Position numbers and translations under genes: made by a program
The notes under the pieces: generated by a model
Told to the model about the DNA's origin: nothing
Database searches by the model: none
What the model saw: only the letters and a program-made list of their open reading frames with translations
Part shown: positions 54,325-64,000 of the stretch, piece after piece
How the letters are laid out: each line of letters opens with the position of its first letter
Numbering within the stretch: the first letter of the stretch is position 1
Assembly: GCA_037954325.1 (NCBI GenBank)
Contig: JBBMNZ010000026.1
Location: 270,001 to 334,000, forward strand
DNA length: 64,000 nt
From: Fistularia commersonii
Taxonomy: Eukaryota > Chordata > Actinopteri > Syngnathiformes > Fistulariidae
Reading direction: 5' to 3'

Positions 54325-57300
54325 ATGGCTGCGTTCAACCACCAGCTGATGCTCGCCGTCACCCGGTCGAGGTAAGGAGCCGGAGGCGCCGCTGCTCTGC
54401 ACGGAGCCCGCCGGGACGGGTGTGTGACACACACGGATCCAGACTGGTGCCCGAGAAAACACTGGAAGCCCTGACAGTACACTGGGAGAGGGGGGGTTAT
54501 TTATGTGTTAGCTTTAGCATCTTGCTCGTAGCGTGCTCCTACTGTCGATCTGTTTTGTTCACAAAATGTGCACACTAATGCAACAATGACCATAATACAC
54601 TCCATGCATTAAACATGAGATTCACAACAAAAAAGGTCATAGCCTCCTATTAGTGGCACTATCATGTTTATTATAAATAGTCTTGCTGTTTTTAATATGA
54701 ACGGTGCCTGCAGCTTAAAGTGATACTGTCACACAGCAGGCATACAGTCAGAGTCATGGGTATCATATTTAGCGTTGCACTTGGTCCTACTGGGGACGTA
54801 CACACCGCTGATGTCGACCTGCAGTCACATTTGGAGCAGCCGCTGCTGTCTGCTTTGCATTACGAAGCTGGACAGAGCGCCGTTAGTGATATTCAGACAA
54901 ATATCTCAAATAGTTTGTCGGGAAATGGGAAGATCCGTGAGTAAAATGTGCCGTGGTGCGGAAAGTAATATCAAGCTAGGGTTCAAAAAGTGTCTGTGGA
55001 CAACCAGCCAGTGGAACACGATGCCATGGTACCAAAGGTGAGCAGTCAAGACAAGCCGGGATTGAAGACCTTTTCTCAAGAAGATGCAGAGCAGACTAAC
55101 CCGCCCGGGTTGACTGGTTACATAATGTACCTGAAGGAGACGCACCGACACTGTTAAAATTTGTCTGTCTGAAACTATGAGGAGTCTCCGCTTGGTATCT
55201 GCTGCTGTAAGGACAAACATACGCCCTACCTTCCCCTAACCCTAAAACTGTAATTATCTCGTCGTTGCCGAGATTAACCGTGAGTTTGAATGCCAACGTC
55301 GGGAATAGTGAGATCTGTCGATCGACGGTCGCAGGCTCCCCTGTGCGGAGGAGACGTTCTCGCCGGTAGGCTTGCAGTGTTCATCATCAGACTGGAACAT
55401 TCAAGGAGTATCAGTGAAAGCTCATCACCAGGTCACATCTTGGATGGGCTTCTGACGCACTGTGGTTTCTACTGGACAAGATCAGACACTGCTGCTAAGT
55501 TGAAGTGTCTGAAAAAAGAGGCAGCTGTCGGTGTTTGGCGCCGGAGGCCTCAACATGTTTGGCTTCGGCTCCCGCCAGCTTAACGTACAGTACGGTGATG
55601 TGGAGGAGGAGAACGGGACCTTTTCTCTCTATTGTTTTCAGAATAAGGATCACGTGACTGGACTGGGTAACTGAGCTCGTGTGGCTGGTAACCTGAGACA
55701 CACGTCGCCTTATTGACCAGTTAATCAGCATAAACATTCTTTGATGGTGTATGTACCTGGCGACCTTTCAGCTGGGACTGCAGACGTCTGTAGGAGGTGG
55801 ATTAGCGTTGCTCGCAGCAGACGGCTGCTGCTCTACCTGCTCAGGTAGTTAATCATTGCAGTGTCGGAGTGAAGGGCACACAAGTGTTGCCTGGTGTGCG
55901 CACACATGCACTAAAAACAAACACAGTAATAAAACCATGAGCAGAACACTTACATTGTTTGGTTTGGTGACGGCCTTCCAGCACACACTTCTTCTTGTGT
56001 GACGTGACACATGTTGTATAAAGCCTTCAGTCTTTACACTTTATACCTCTCCACCTCTAGAGCACAAAGGGCCAGCTCCTCTTACCTCGTGCACACTGAA
56101 GATACACCAAGACTCCACTCCCTTTTATCAACACAACCACTGAGAGAGAGAGAGAGAGAGATATTACTCCTTCATGATATGAAGTGGTAGATGCTCAGAC
56201 ATGCAACTGCTTGAAACTTAATCTTCAATTAGACTGTAATTGATAGTTAATTACCTAATATCTTCAACTAGTATGCAGAAGTTGTAGCATAATCAGTTTT
56301 TTGCAAATGAATGTGTCCCATAATGATATGTAATAGCAACCCTTTTTTTTCTCTTCGTTGTCAACAGGGGATCATATTTACTTTCAAAGAAGCACAGCTG
56401 CTCCCTTCTATCTTCCAAAGCGTACCTCCACATAGACCCCGGCCGCCACGTCACCTCGCCACACCCGGCCAAGCACTCCCGCTACGGCTCCCCCCAGTGC
56501 TACCGGGGTGGCGCCCTGGGCCGCGGCCACAGCTCTGCCCTTTTTGCTCGCTCTCTTCATAACTCAGGTGTTTGGCTCCAAGACATAAAGGCAGACGATT
56601 CGAAGGCCCCCTCTTCTTCTTCAGGACAGGACGAAGCCAAAACAGACTCTGTGGGCGCCGCGGCCCAGCCCGGGCCGGCTCCCGTCCCCACGCCCACAGC
56701 GAGCGCCGCCGCCGCCGTCGTGAAGAAGGCCCTGCATCAGAGGGTCGTCGACGAGTTGAAGCATTATTACAATGGCTTCCGGTTACTTGGCATCGATATC
56801 AAGATCGCGGGCAGGATGGTGTGGAGGCTGCTGCATGGACAGCTCCTCAGCCGCAGGGAGAGACGGAGGGTAAGAGCCCAACGCCCTACAACAAAACTGA
56901 ATCCAGTCTCTTTAGGATGCTTACATTATATTTAGGGCTGCGATAAAGACAAAAATGGTTCAGATTTACAATACTACTATTGTTTTCCCTTAAAAAAAAT
57001 CAACTGACTTTGTAGCTTTCCACCTGGAGACATTACATACCTGAAAACCAGAAGCCCTTTTGCAGTGTAGACAGCGTTGGCTTATCATTTCGTGGCCTGA
57101 GGTTATGACAACACGCCCGTCTGGTTCCTCAAGGCCAGTCTGGCTTCCCTCTCCTCGGTCACAGCCACGGCTGCGTCTGCTCTACCTTTTTAATCAGAGT
57201 ACACCCCATGACATGAATCACATTTGGTTTAAGTGTCTGCTCTACCTTTTTAATCAGAGTACACCCCACGACATGAATCACATTCGCTTTAAGTGTCTGC

Positions 57301-58243
57301 TCTACCTTTTTAATCGGAGTACACCCCACGACATGAATGGCATTTGATTTCAAAGTTCTTTTCCCCCTCTCTGTCCTTGAGGAATGTGGACTGAGTGCCC
57401 GTGGTTAGAATAAGTGTGAGAAATTGCACTTTTACAGTTGTGTGTGACGCCGGTCACACGGGCTGCTGGCTCAGTTCATGTCCCAGCTTTGTTTGGTCCA
57501 CAACAAAAGACAAACTAACAAGCTCATTGTCCACTGACCCACGTTGCGTGCTAAGCTAAAGATAATGCTGTATGTTCATCACGGTTTGGTCTGTTGCCGG
57601 TCCATTTTATCGTCTATTATTTCCTGCTTCAATACAGGGCAAAGATGGTGCAGGTTAATGTTTGTTGTTAACCTTGTTTGCGACCCCTGCAGAAGATCTC
57701 TGTCCTTTACTGAACCGATGAGTTACCGGCATATTAGAAACAAATACTGGCTGATTTCTGGTCATATGTAATATATGAGAGCAGCTCCCGCCAAAGCAGG
57801 GTTCTAGGAGTTTTGATTGGCCTGAAAGATGCGGTATAGAATTATCTGACCGTCTTCCCGGCGTAGAATATGAAGACACGGGGTTGCAAGAAGGTCACGA
57901 TTTACACCCTCCACCATTTTAGCTCCATTATCCGAGCTGTTTTTAGTCAGCGGAACTGACAACGCTAATCTCTGAATTCAACAGTCAGGTGTGTCATCTG
58001 TTCTGCACGCTGTCTTGATTGTAACCTCCGGTCCTGGTTTCCAGCCCGCTTTTGTGACGCGCCGCCATTGTTTTTGTGTGTCGACAGCTGATGAGGACCT
58101 GCGCTGACCTCTTCCGTCTGGTGCCCTTCATGGTATTTATCATCGTTCCCTTTATGGAGTTCCTCCTGCCAGTCTTCCTCAAGCTCTTTCCAGAGATGTT
58201 GCCCTCCACCTTTGAGACAGAGTCCAAAAAGGCATGTGTACAT

Positions 58244-58321
<78 letters not shown>

Positions 58322-59553
58322 CCATTGTGGTGCTGGAATGTCCTCGCAGTAGGGTTGACTGTGATTACCTGCGTTGCCTCAGATATGGCTGCTGTCACCA
58401 GTATCTGGGCCGTTTGCTGGCAGCTGTCTTATCTTTGCTCAGCATTTTTCTCTGGAAGTTGGGAAGGTGCACTTGAGCTGCCAACGTGTTTTGACAAACC
58501 TTTATAAACAACTGCATTGATCATCAGGGGGAAAAGGCCTCATTTGTCGGGTTGTGCAATGTGAGCATTCCTATTATTAACTTTAAGCGTCCTGGATGAG
58601 AAGCAGCAGGCTGCTGTTTGTGGTCCAATGAACTGGAGGATCCTGATGTTCCCTGCTGGTTGTGGAGCACGCCTGGATGGTTAGCAGATATGCTCCCCAG
58701 CTCTTAGGCTTCACAGAGGTGTTAGGCCTCCTGTAGGACATGGGAATGGGCAGAAAAGATCCCGGCCGTAAAGCACAGAGTGCAAATGCTGCCGCCAGTT
58801 GGATGGGACTCACTGAAGCGGCGTAAATACAGTCTCCCAGCTTTTATAGAAGCACAATTGGACAGTCAAAGAAGGAGGAAGAGCTTTGTGGCGCTCACTC
58901 GGACTACTGCTGTCCGTCCACTCCCTCTTCCAAGTGCGTGGACTTTGTGACGGTAACAATCGATCCGTGGCTTCCGTGTGACGGCAGGGACGGACGAAGC
59001 TCCGCTCTGGGCCAGCCGTCTGCTGACAGCCATTACCACTCATGTGTTCGCCGATAACTAAACTTTCCGCTCGTCCTGCGATGTGTTTATGTTATTCATG
59101 TCAAGCCGGACGTGTTTTGAAAGCGCTCGCACCCCTCAGTGCAAAGCACAGAAGAAAACCAAAGAGCATATTCAAGGCAAACAGTTTGGAGGAATAGAAG
59201 AAAAGTCCAGATGAAACATTTCGTCTCGTTTCTCTGTTCAGCCGGCGTTCAGCCGTGGGTCTGTTGAACTGTAGACAGTCCAGTTTTGCTGCTTCTTTAC
59301 TAGCGGACTCATTTTCCCATCTTCTGAGCAGGAGGAGAAGCAGAGGAAGGGTCTGGCTGCCAAGCTGGAACTTGCCAAGTTTCTTCAGGAGACCATCGCA
59401 GAGATGGCTCGCAGGAACAAGGCAAAGGCCCAGACTGAGGACGACACTCAGCGCTTCTCCACATATGTCCAGAAGGTAGAGCCGTAACGCAGAGACGCCT
59501 CAGACGGTGTCGGACGTGTTTCCGTCGACTGTTCCACCTTTGCATTAATGCGC

Positions 59554-59608
<55 letters not shown>

Positions 59609-60447
59609 AGGTGCGGGGCACCGGCGAGCAGCCAACCATAAAAGACATCGTGCGCTTCTCCAAGCTTTTTGAGGACGAGCTGACCCTGGAGCACCTGGAG
59701 CGCCCCCAGCTGGTGGCTCTGTGCAAGCTGCTGGAGCTGCAGCCCATCGGAACCAACAACTTGCTGCGTTTTCAGCTCATGATGCAACTCAGGACCATCA
59801 AGTCAGACGACGAGGTGAGAAGGAGGGCCGGAGCTGCAGGACGCTTACGGTCGTTATCTGTGAGAGAGAACGAGACGTGAATGTAGATTTGATGAAAACG
59901 CATTTCTTCTCCCCCTTCCCACTACTGGATTTATATCAGATTTCCAACGCCCCTGAGGTGTCCTCTCAGGGTTTTTTGTTGGGGTGGGGGTGTAAGTTTG
60001 TAGATCAGGGGCGTCCAACGCGTCGATCCCGATCTACTGGTCGATCGCAAAAGCAACACGGGTCCATCGTGGAGCCCCGCCTTTCAAAATGAACTCTACC
60101 GCGCAACGTAAAAACTCAACCGCGACTCGCTGAACATATGACAGTACAAGTAGTGTGGAAAGATGGGATGTTATTACAAATAGCCGTTAGCGTATCATCC
60201 ATCCCCACTGTGGCATCGACGCGCTTGATTGACATACAGTACAGCCAATCCCAGATCTGGATACAAACACCGTTCCACCGTGACTGATGGATTTGGAAGT
60301 GTGTTAGAGTTTGGGCTACCTGATAGTTTACTGAGCCCATTCGGTGCAAGACCTCATCAGAGGAAGGACAATAATGGAGCTAATGTAAGCTAATGTAAGC
60401 ACAATTATATTGTGCCATGTATGTTCAGGCTGTTATGCAAGGGAAAC

Positions 60448-60496
<49 letters not shown>

Positions 60497-62553
60497 GTGT
60501 ATATTGCTGGTAGATCATTTGGACTTGGTAATTTTATGAGTAGCTCGTCGCTGATCCGACAGGGTTTTGACAAACATTTGTTGCCTCCATTCCTGGACAG
60601 ATGATCGCCGCCGAAGGCGTGCCGGCCATGAGCGTCTCGGAGTTGCAGGCTGCGTGCCGCAGTCGAGGGATGCGGTCTCTCGGCCTCACCACCGACCAGC
60701 TACGCCTGCAGCTGCAGCAGGTGAGCGGCTTCACGTCAGCGCTCGCTCCGATCGTCCGGGGCTCCGATCGTCCGGGGCTCCGATCGTCCGGGGCTCCGAT
60801 CGTCCGGGGCTCCGCCACCGTGATCGTCCCCCGGAGCCCAGCAAAGCGAGCGCCTGCAGATGCACGGCCACGTTTAGATTTTTAGATTACAGTTACGCTA
60901 CCGTTGCGGTAAACTTCTTCGGTAAACTCCGATCTCCGCATGTCGGCTCAGTGATGGTGAGCGATGGCAGCTAAACGTTGTCCTCCTTCCAGTGGCTGGA
61001 CCTGCACCTGAAAGAAAACGTTCCTCCGTCGCTGCTGCTGCTCTCCAGAGCCATGTACCTGACTGACCTCAAGCCCAAAGCCCCGGTCATCCCTCCTGTT
61101 CCCAAACTGGAGGTTTGCCACCGTCCGTCCTCTGCTCTATCACTGCACACAGTCCACAGATTAGACAAACGCCACGAGTAGTTTAAGGCCTCTGTTTTGG
61201 ATGACGTGACATCAGAGTTTGTGTTTTATTTTTCCAGAAAGCTCCGCCTCCACCCGTCGGGAATTCGGGGGCAAACGTGGCGGCGGTGGGCTCAGACGTG
61301 CTGACGGACCCGGCCCTCGTTATCAAAGACAGACCGGTGCGTCCAGCCAACACACACACACACACACACGCGATGTCACAAAGTGCAGGGTCGGGCCGAG
61401 GCGCCATAAAGAATGCCACAGCACCAGATCAGCCAGAGCTATGGGGCAGCTTCAGGCTGCTGGAGCCCCATTATATTATAGTTGAATGTTCTCTGGGCCG
61501 TCGGGCGACCTGAAGGTGGGAGGCAGGAATGAAGGTCAGGCTGACTGTTTCTGTGTCAGTGCTACATTAAAAGCTACATGTTCTTGGTTTCTCCGCCTCC
61601 ACCTTTCCTGACCCCGAGCTAATGTCTCATCACATCCTCCATGGAAACATGAACATGATGTTGATCTTTTAGCTCCTTTCTCATCCTTTCACACATGAGG
61701 GCTGCATTCCGCTGTGAGGGGAAGCGGCTTCAAAGTGAACGATGTTCAAAGTGAACGCGTGGCTGGAAAGGCCACTTCTCCATTTTTGCTGGATGTAAAG
61801 ATATCGGAATATGAAATGAGTTGCCCATTTTTCTGCTTTTATTCCCGTGCCAGGTGGAGGAGATGAGAAGCAAGACCCCTGGCGTGCCAGATAAACCTCT
61901 TACGGCTGCTGAAGTCCTTCAGGTGAGCAGAGATGTAACATTCTGGGACCCATTAAAGTAGGAACTTCCTTCCGATTGGTAAAACTAAGGAGACGCCAGC
62001 AGCCTCCATCTAGTTCTCTGCAGGTCTGCGGCTGTAGGCGCCACATCCGCCCTGAGGGTGTCGATTATGGGTCCATTGAGAAGTTCTAAGACGGTAGTGG
62101 AAGTGTCTGTGAGACACGGAGACCGGAGAGGGATTGATGCCAGACTCTGTAAGCTAGTTAGCACTTCCCGTCTTTCTTATTTGTCACACAACACGCTAAT
62201 CTCGATAGCTATTCTGGGACGGACGCTCCTCTGGATGAAAACCTAGCGGAGCACCGCAAACTCTCTGCATTACACGCCCGTCAACGCGTCATATCAAATT
62301 AGATGGAGCTCCAAATTGCAGATACAGTATGTACAAGTACAGGCATGCACAGATGTCCGCCATATCTCTTCCACGAGCTCGCTGGCATTTGTCCGCCACG
62401 ACATGAAACTGCAGTGTGATGCCGCTGTTTGAGTCGGATTTCACATTTAGGATTTCAATCGTTTTGACAAATACAACTTCAGCTTTGGTGTCACTGACTA
62501 GCATTTTCTGCAGAATTAAAGCTGCAATTGTCTGTTTCCTTTCCTTCTTTTAG

Positions 62554-62585
<32 letters not shown>

Positions 62586-62744
62586 ACACACACACACGCT
62601 CTGGGAGCTGTTCTTCCCTGACATCAGTTGGTTCAGTGGAAGCTCTCTGTACTGCAGCTAAATGTTGTGATGCCACTCTCTCCCCAGGCTAAAGTAGCGA
62701 CAGAGGTTTCCCAGAAGAGCAAGATGAGTGCCAACGGCGTGTAA
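54325..62744 (+). CDS. letm2: LETM2, LETM1-domain mitochondrial inner-membrane protein, 10 coding exons
   Basis: LETM-family proteins sit in the mitochondrial inner membrane and support cation (K+/H+ or Ca2+) balance. Exons: 54325-54371, 56368-56869, 58088-58231, 59332-59475, 59611-59814, 60601-60720, 60993-61112, 61238-61336, 61854-61922, 62688-62744. They total 1506 nt, 501 aa; human LETM2 is about 490. Landmarks: a basic N-terminal leader, RVVDELKHYYNGFRLLGIDI, the LETM1 domain with its single membrane segment in LVPFMVFIIVPFMEFLLPVF (about 194-213), FSKLFEDELTLEHLERPQLV, LQPIGTNNLLRFQL, WLDLHL and LSRAMYL. It ends KMSANGV without the C-terminal EF-hand of LETM1, which together with the NSD3 neighbour indicates LETM2. 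Intron 3 seems to use a GC donor. Confidence 0.94.
57174..57353. repeat. 60-bp tandem repeat, 3 copies
   Basis: TCTACCTTTTTAATCAGAGT followed by ACACCCCATGACATGAATC repeats with an exact period of 60 and 2-5 differences per copy, in LETM2 intron 2. Confidence 0.95.
58243..58319. repeat. (CA)n microsatellite
   Basis: About 38 CA units starting 12 bp into LETM2 intron 3, right after the non-canonical donor. Confidence 0.96.
59556..59608. repeat. (GT)n microsatellite at LETM2 exon 5 acceptor
   Basis: About 26 GT units run up to the acceptor: the tract is followed directly by CAG and then exon 5 at 59611. It replaces the usual pyrimidine tract. Confidence 0.95.
60452..60490. repeat. (CA)n microsatellite
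   Basis: CA run in LETM2 intron 5. Confidence 0.95.
60744..60812. repeat. 17-bp tandem repeat, 4 copies
   Basis: GCTCCGATCGTCCGGGG repeated head to tail, starting about 24 bp after the LETM2 exon 6 donor. Confidence 0.95.
62552..62595. repeat. (CA)n microsatellite
   Basis: CA run with one TA interruption in the last LETM2 intron. Confidence 0.94.
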
Positions 62745-64000
62745 AGTGGAGCGGGAGCCTCGACGCAAGAGAAGAGCTGGATTTAACAGCCGCCGTCCTC
62801 AGGGTGGTGAATGGCGTCACACGGTGCCCCGTTGTCGGTGCACACTTCTGTAGCGCCCTTCCGGAAAATCCCCCATCATCCTCTTTGGACCGGAGAAGAA
62901 GTCTGACTCTCCTCGTTGTCATCAGACGTGTTAGTTGCCAGATGCTATCGGTCTGAGTGCTGTCGAAGTCTGCTGCCATTTCTGCTTACCTTCATCCCTC
63001 CATTTTCACAAGAACGCACTCCTCTTCGAGTCCGGATGAATGCGCTGTAACCGGTCCTGGTCCTGGTCCTGGTCCTGGTCCTGGTCCTGGGGTCTCCCTG
63101 CGGCCAACACGGTCTCCCTCTTCCCTCCTGTAAATTTGTAAATATTCTGTATATTATAGCTGTCTTACACCACTGCTGCAGCAGCTTTGTACAGTTTGCT
63201 ATGCAAAGGCCTAACAACTCATGAATTTTTTTTAAGTTAGCGGTTTTATTTGCACAAGTGAACTCCGGTGTAGCAGGAGCCGGCGTGAGAAGTCAGCGGC
63301 CGTTCAGAAATGCTTTTCTTAGCCTCGTGTCTTTGAGCTGGACTGAGCCCACGTGTCGCAACCAACATCCATGGCGACACGCTGGCCAAGCTCTGGCGGT
63401 GTTGCTAAAGACACTGGCTCGGCGTAAAGGTTCCCACCCCGTTTTGAAACAGTTAGGAGGCGTACGTGCACGTCGGCACGGAGACGGACGAATGACAAGT
63501 CGCTCCTTTAAAGTACAGCCGGCCACCGCATGGACAACCTGTAAAGTTTGAAAGTTCCGTTGGAATGTACCGTTGGTGTTGTGTTTTAACACTGTAATAT
63601 TTGGGATTTTGTTAAAAAGAGAAAATACTTGACATTGTCCATAGAAATTAACTTAAATATGACGCTTAAAGTCACACATGGGAGTAAATGTTTCTATTGT
63701 GGCTCTAAAAGAGGTCAGTGTGCAGGAAGCTCTCAGTGGAATCTCCTGAGGCCACCTGAGATGTGCTCCACGCTCTACGCAAAGGATTCTTTACAAGGAA
63801 AGCAAAAGCTGCTATGAAGGTTTATTTCTTCTGTGCCTCGGTTTGACGGGTGAGAGGGTTCACGTGTGCGTTTGACATGAGAAGCCAAACCGTCGATCAT
63901 CGTACCGAACCGATTCGCGATGCACTTCGACCTTAAACTTCGATCTGGAAATTGCCCAGTTGAACCTCGTCTCTGGACCAGAAGGTCCTCGTCCCCAAAT
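62745..64000 (+). other. letm2: LETM2 3'UTR and flank; no further gene seen
   Basis: After the stop there is a GGTCCT hexamer run (63053-63090) and AT-rich DNA with CTGTATATTATAGC. No perfect AATAAA was found, so the 3' end is undefined. Frames at 63258-63551 and elsewhere show no domain. FGFR1, the next gene in humans, is not visible. Confidence 0.5.
63053..63090. repeat. (GGTCCT)n hexanucleotide
   Basis: Six perfect units; the reverse complement is the GGACCA hexamer also found at 27690-27815. Confidence 0.94.

Noticed and set aside
60003..60110. hAT-like transposon end (CAGGGGCGTCCAACGCGTCG)
   Set aside because: The motif resembles hAT ends, but I found no matching opposite end, target duplication or transposase remnant.
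63258..63551. 97-aa plus frame after LETM2
   Set aside because: Lies in the presumed 3'UTR or flank; no domain and an equally long frame on the opposite strand.

Overview
The window is vertebrate nuclear DNA, almost certainly from a teleost fish. It carries intron-containing orthologues of well known vertebrate genes with GT-AG splice sites, CpG-island promoters and AATAAA-type poly(A) signals. It also has the very dense (CA/GT)n microsatellites and small introns usual in percomorph-like fish. No bacterial, organellar or viral gene set is present. All exon boundaries below were placed by eye, by joining splice sites so that the reading frame and family motifs continue; nothing was aligned by program.

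Layout, left to right: (1) 1-1193, minus strand: the 5' coding exons of a septin-2-type GTPase that runs off the left edge, with a probable non-coding first exon near 5458-5660. Its first intron holds an internally deleted pogo/Tigger-like DNA transposon (3433-4681). (2) 6542-7189, plus strand: intronless claudin-5, head to head with the septin and sharing its CpG island. (3) 7.9-14.86 kb: gene-free, repeat-rich intergenic DNA with microsatellites, minisatellites, SINE-like cores and a CAG/CTG inverted repeat. (4) 15076-20011, minus: complete CDC45 in 18 coding exons (569 aa), with E2F and NRF1 motifs upstream. (5) 24021-26319, minus: complete PLPP5 in 7 coding exons (266 aa), with a non-coding first exon near 28.2 kb. 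(6) 33229-46699, minus: complete NSD3 histone methyltransferase in 24 coding exons (1609 aa), with a 3.8 kb 3'UTR reaching about 29.4 kb and a CpG-island promoter near 48 kb. (7) 54325-62744, plus: complete LETM2 in 10 coding exons (501 aa). A 1 kb, roughly 42-bp-period satellite lies just upstream of its promoter.

The genes are housekeeping or developmental and do not form one pathway. Septin: cytoskeletal GTPase. Claudin-5: endothelial tight junction. CDC45: CMG replicative helicase. PLPP5: lipid phosphatase. NSD3: H3K36 methylation. LETM2: mitochondrial inner membrane. The order joins two blocks that are separate in humans: the CDC45-CLDN5-septin block (22q11) and the PLPP5-NSD3-LETM2 block (8p11). 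I found no convincing undescribed biological system. The most unusual items are two apparent GC-AG introns, splice sites abutting CA/GT tracts, a His/Pro-rich expansion in the NSD3 N-terminus, a segmentally repeated NSD3 last intron, and the deleted Tigger copy with its catalytic domain cleanly removed.
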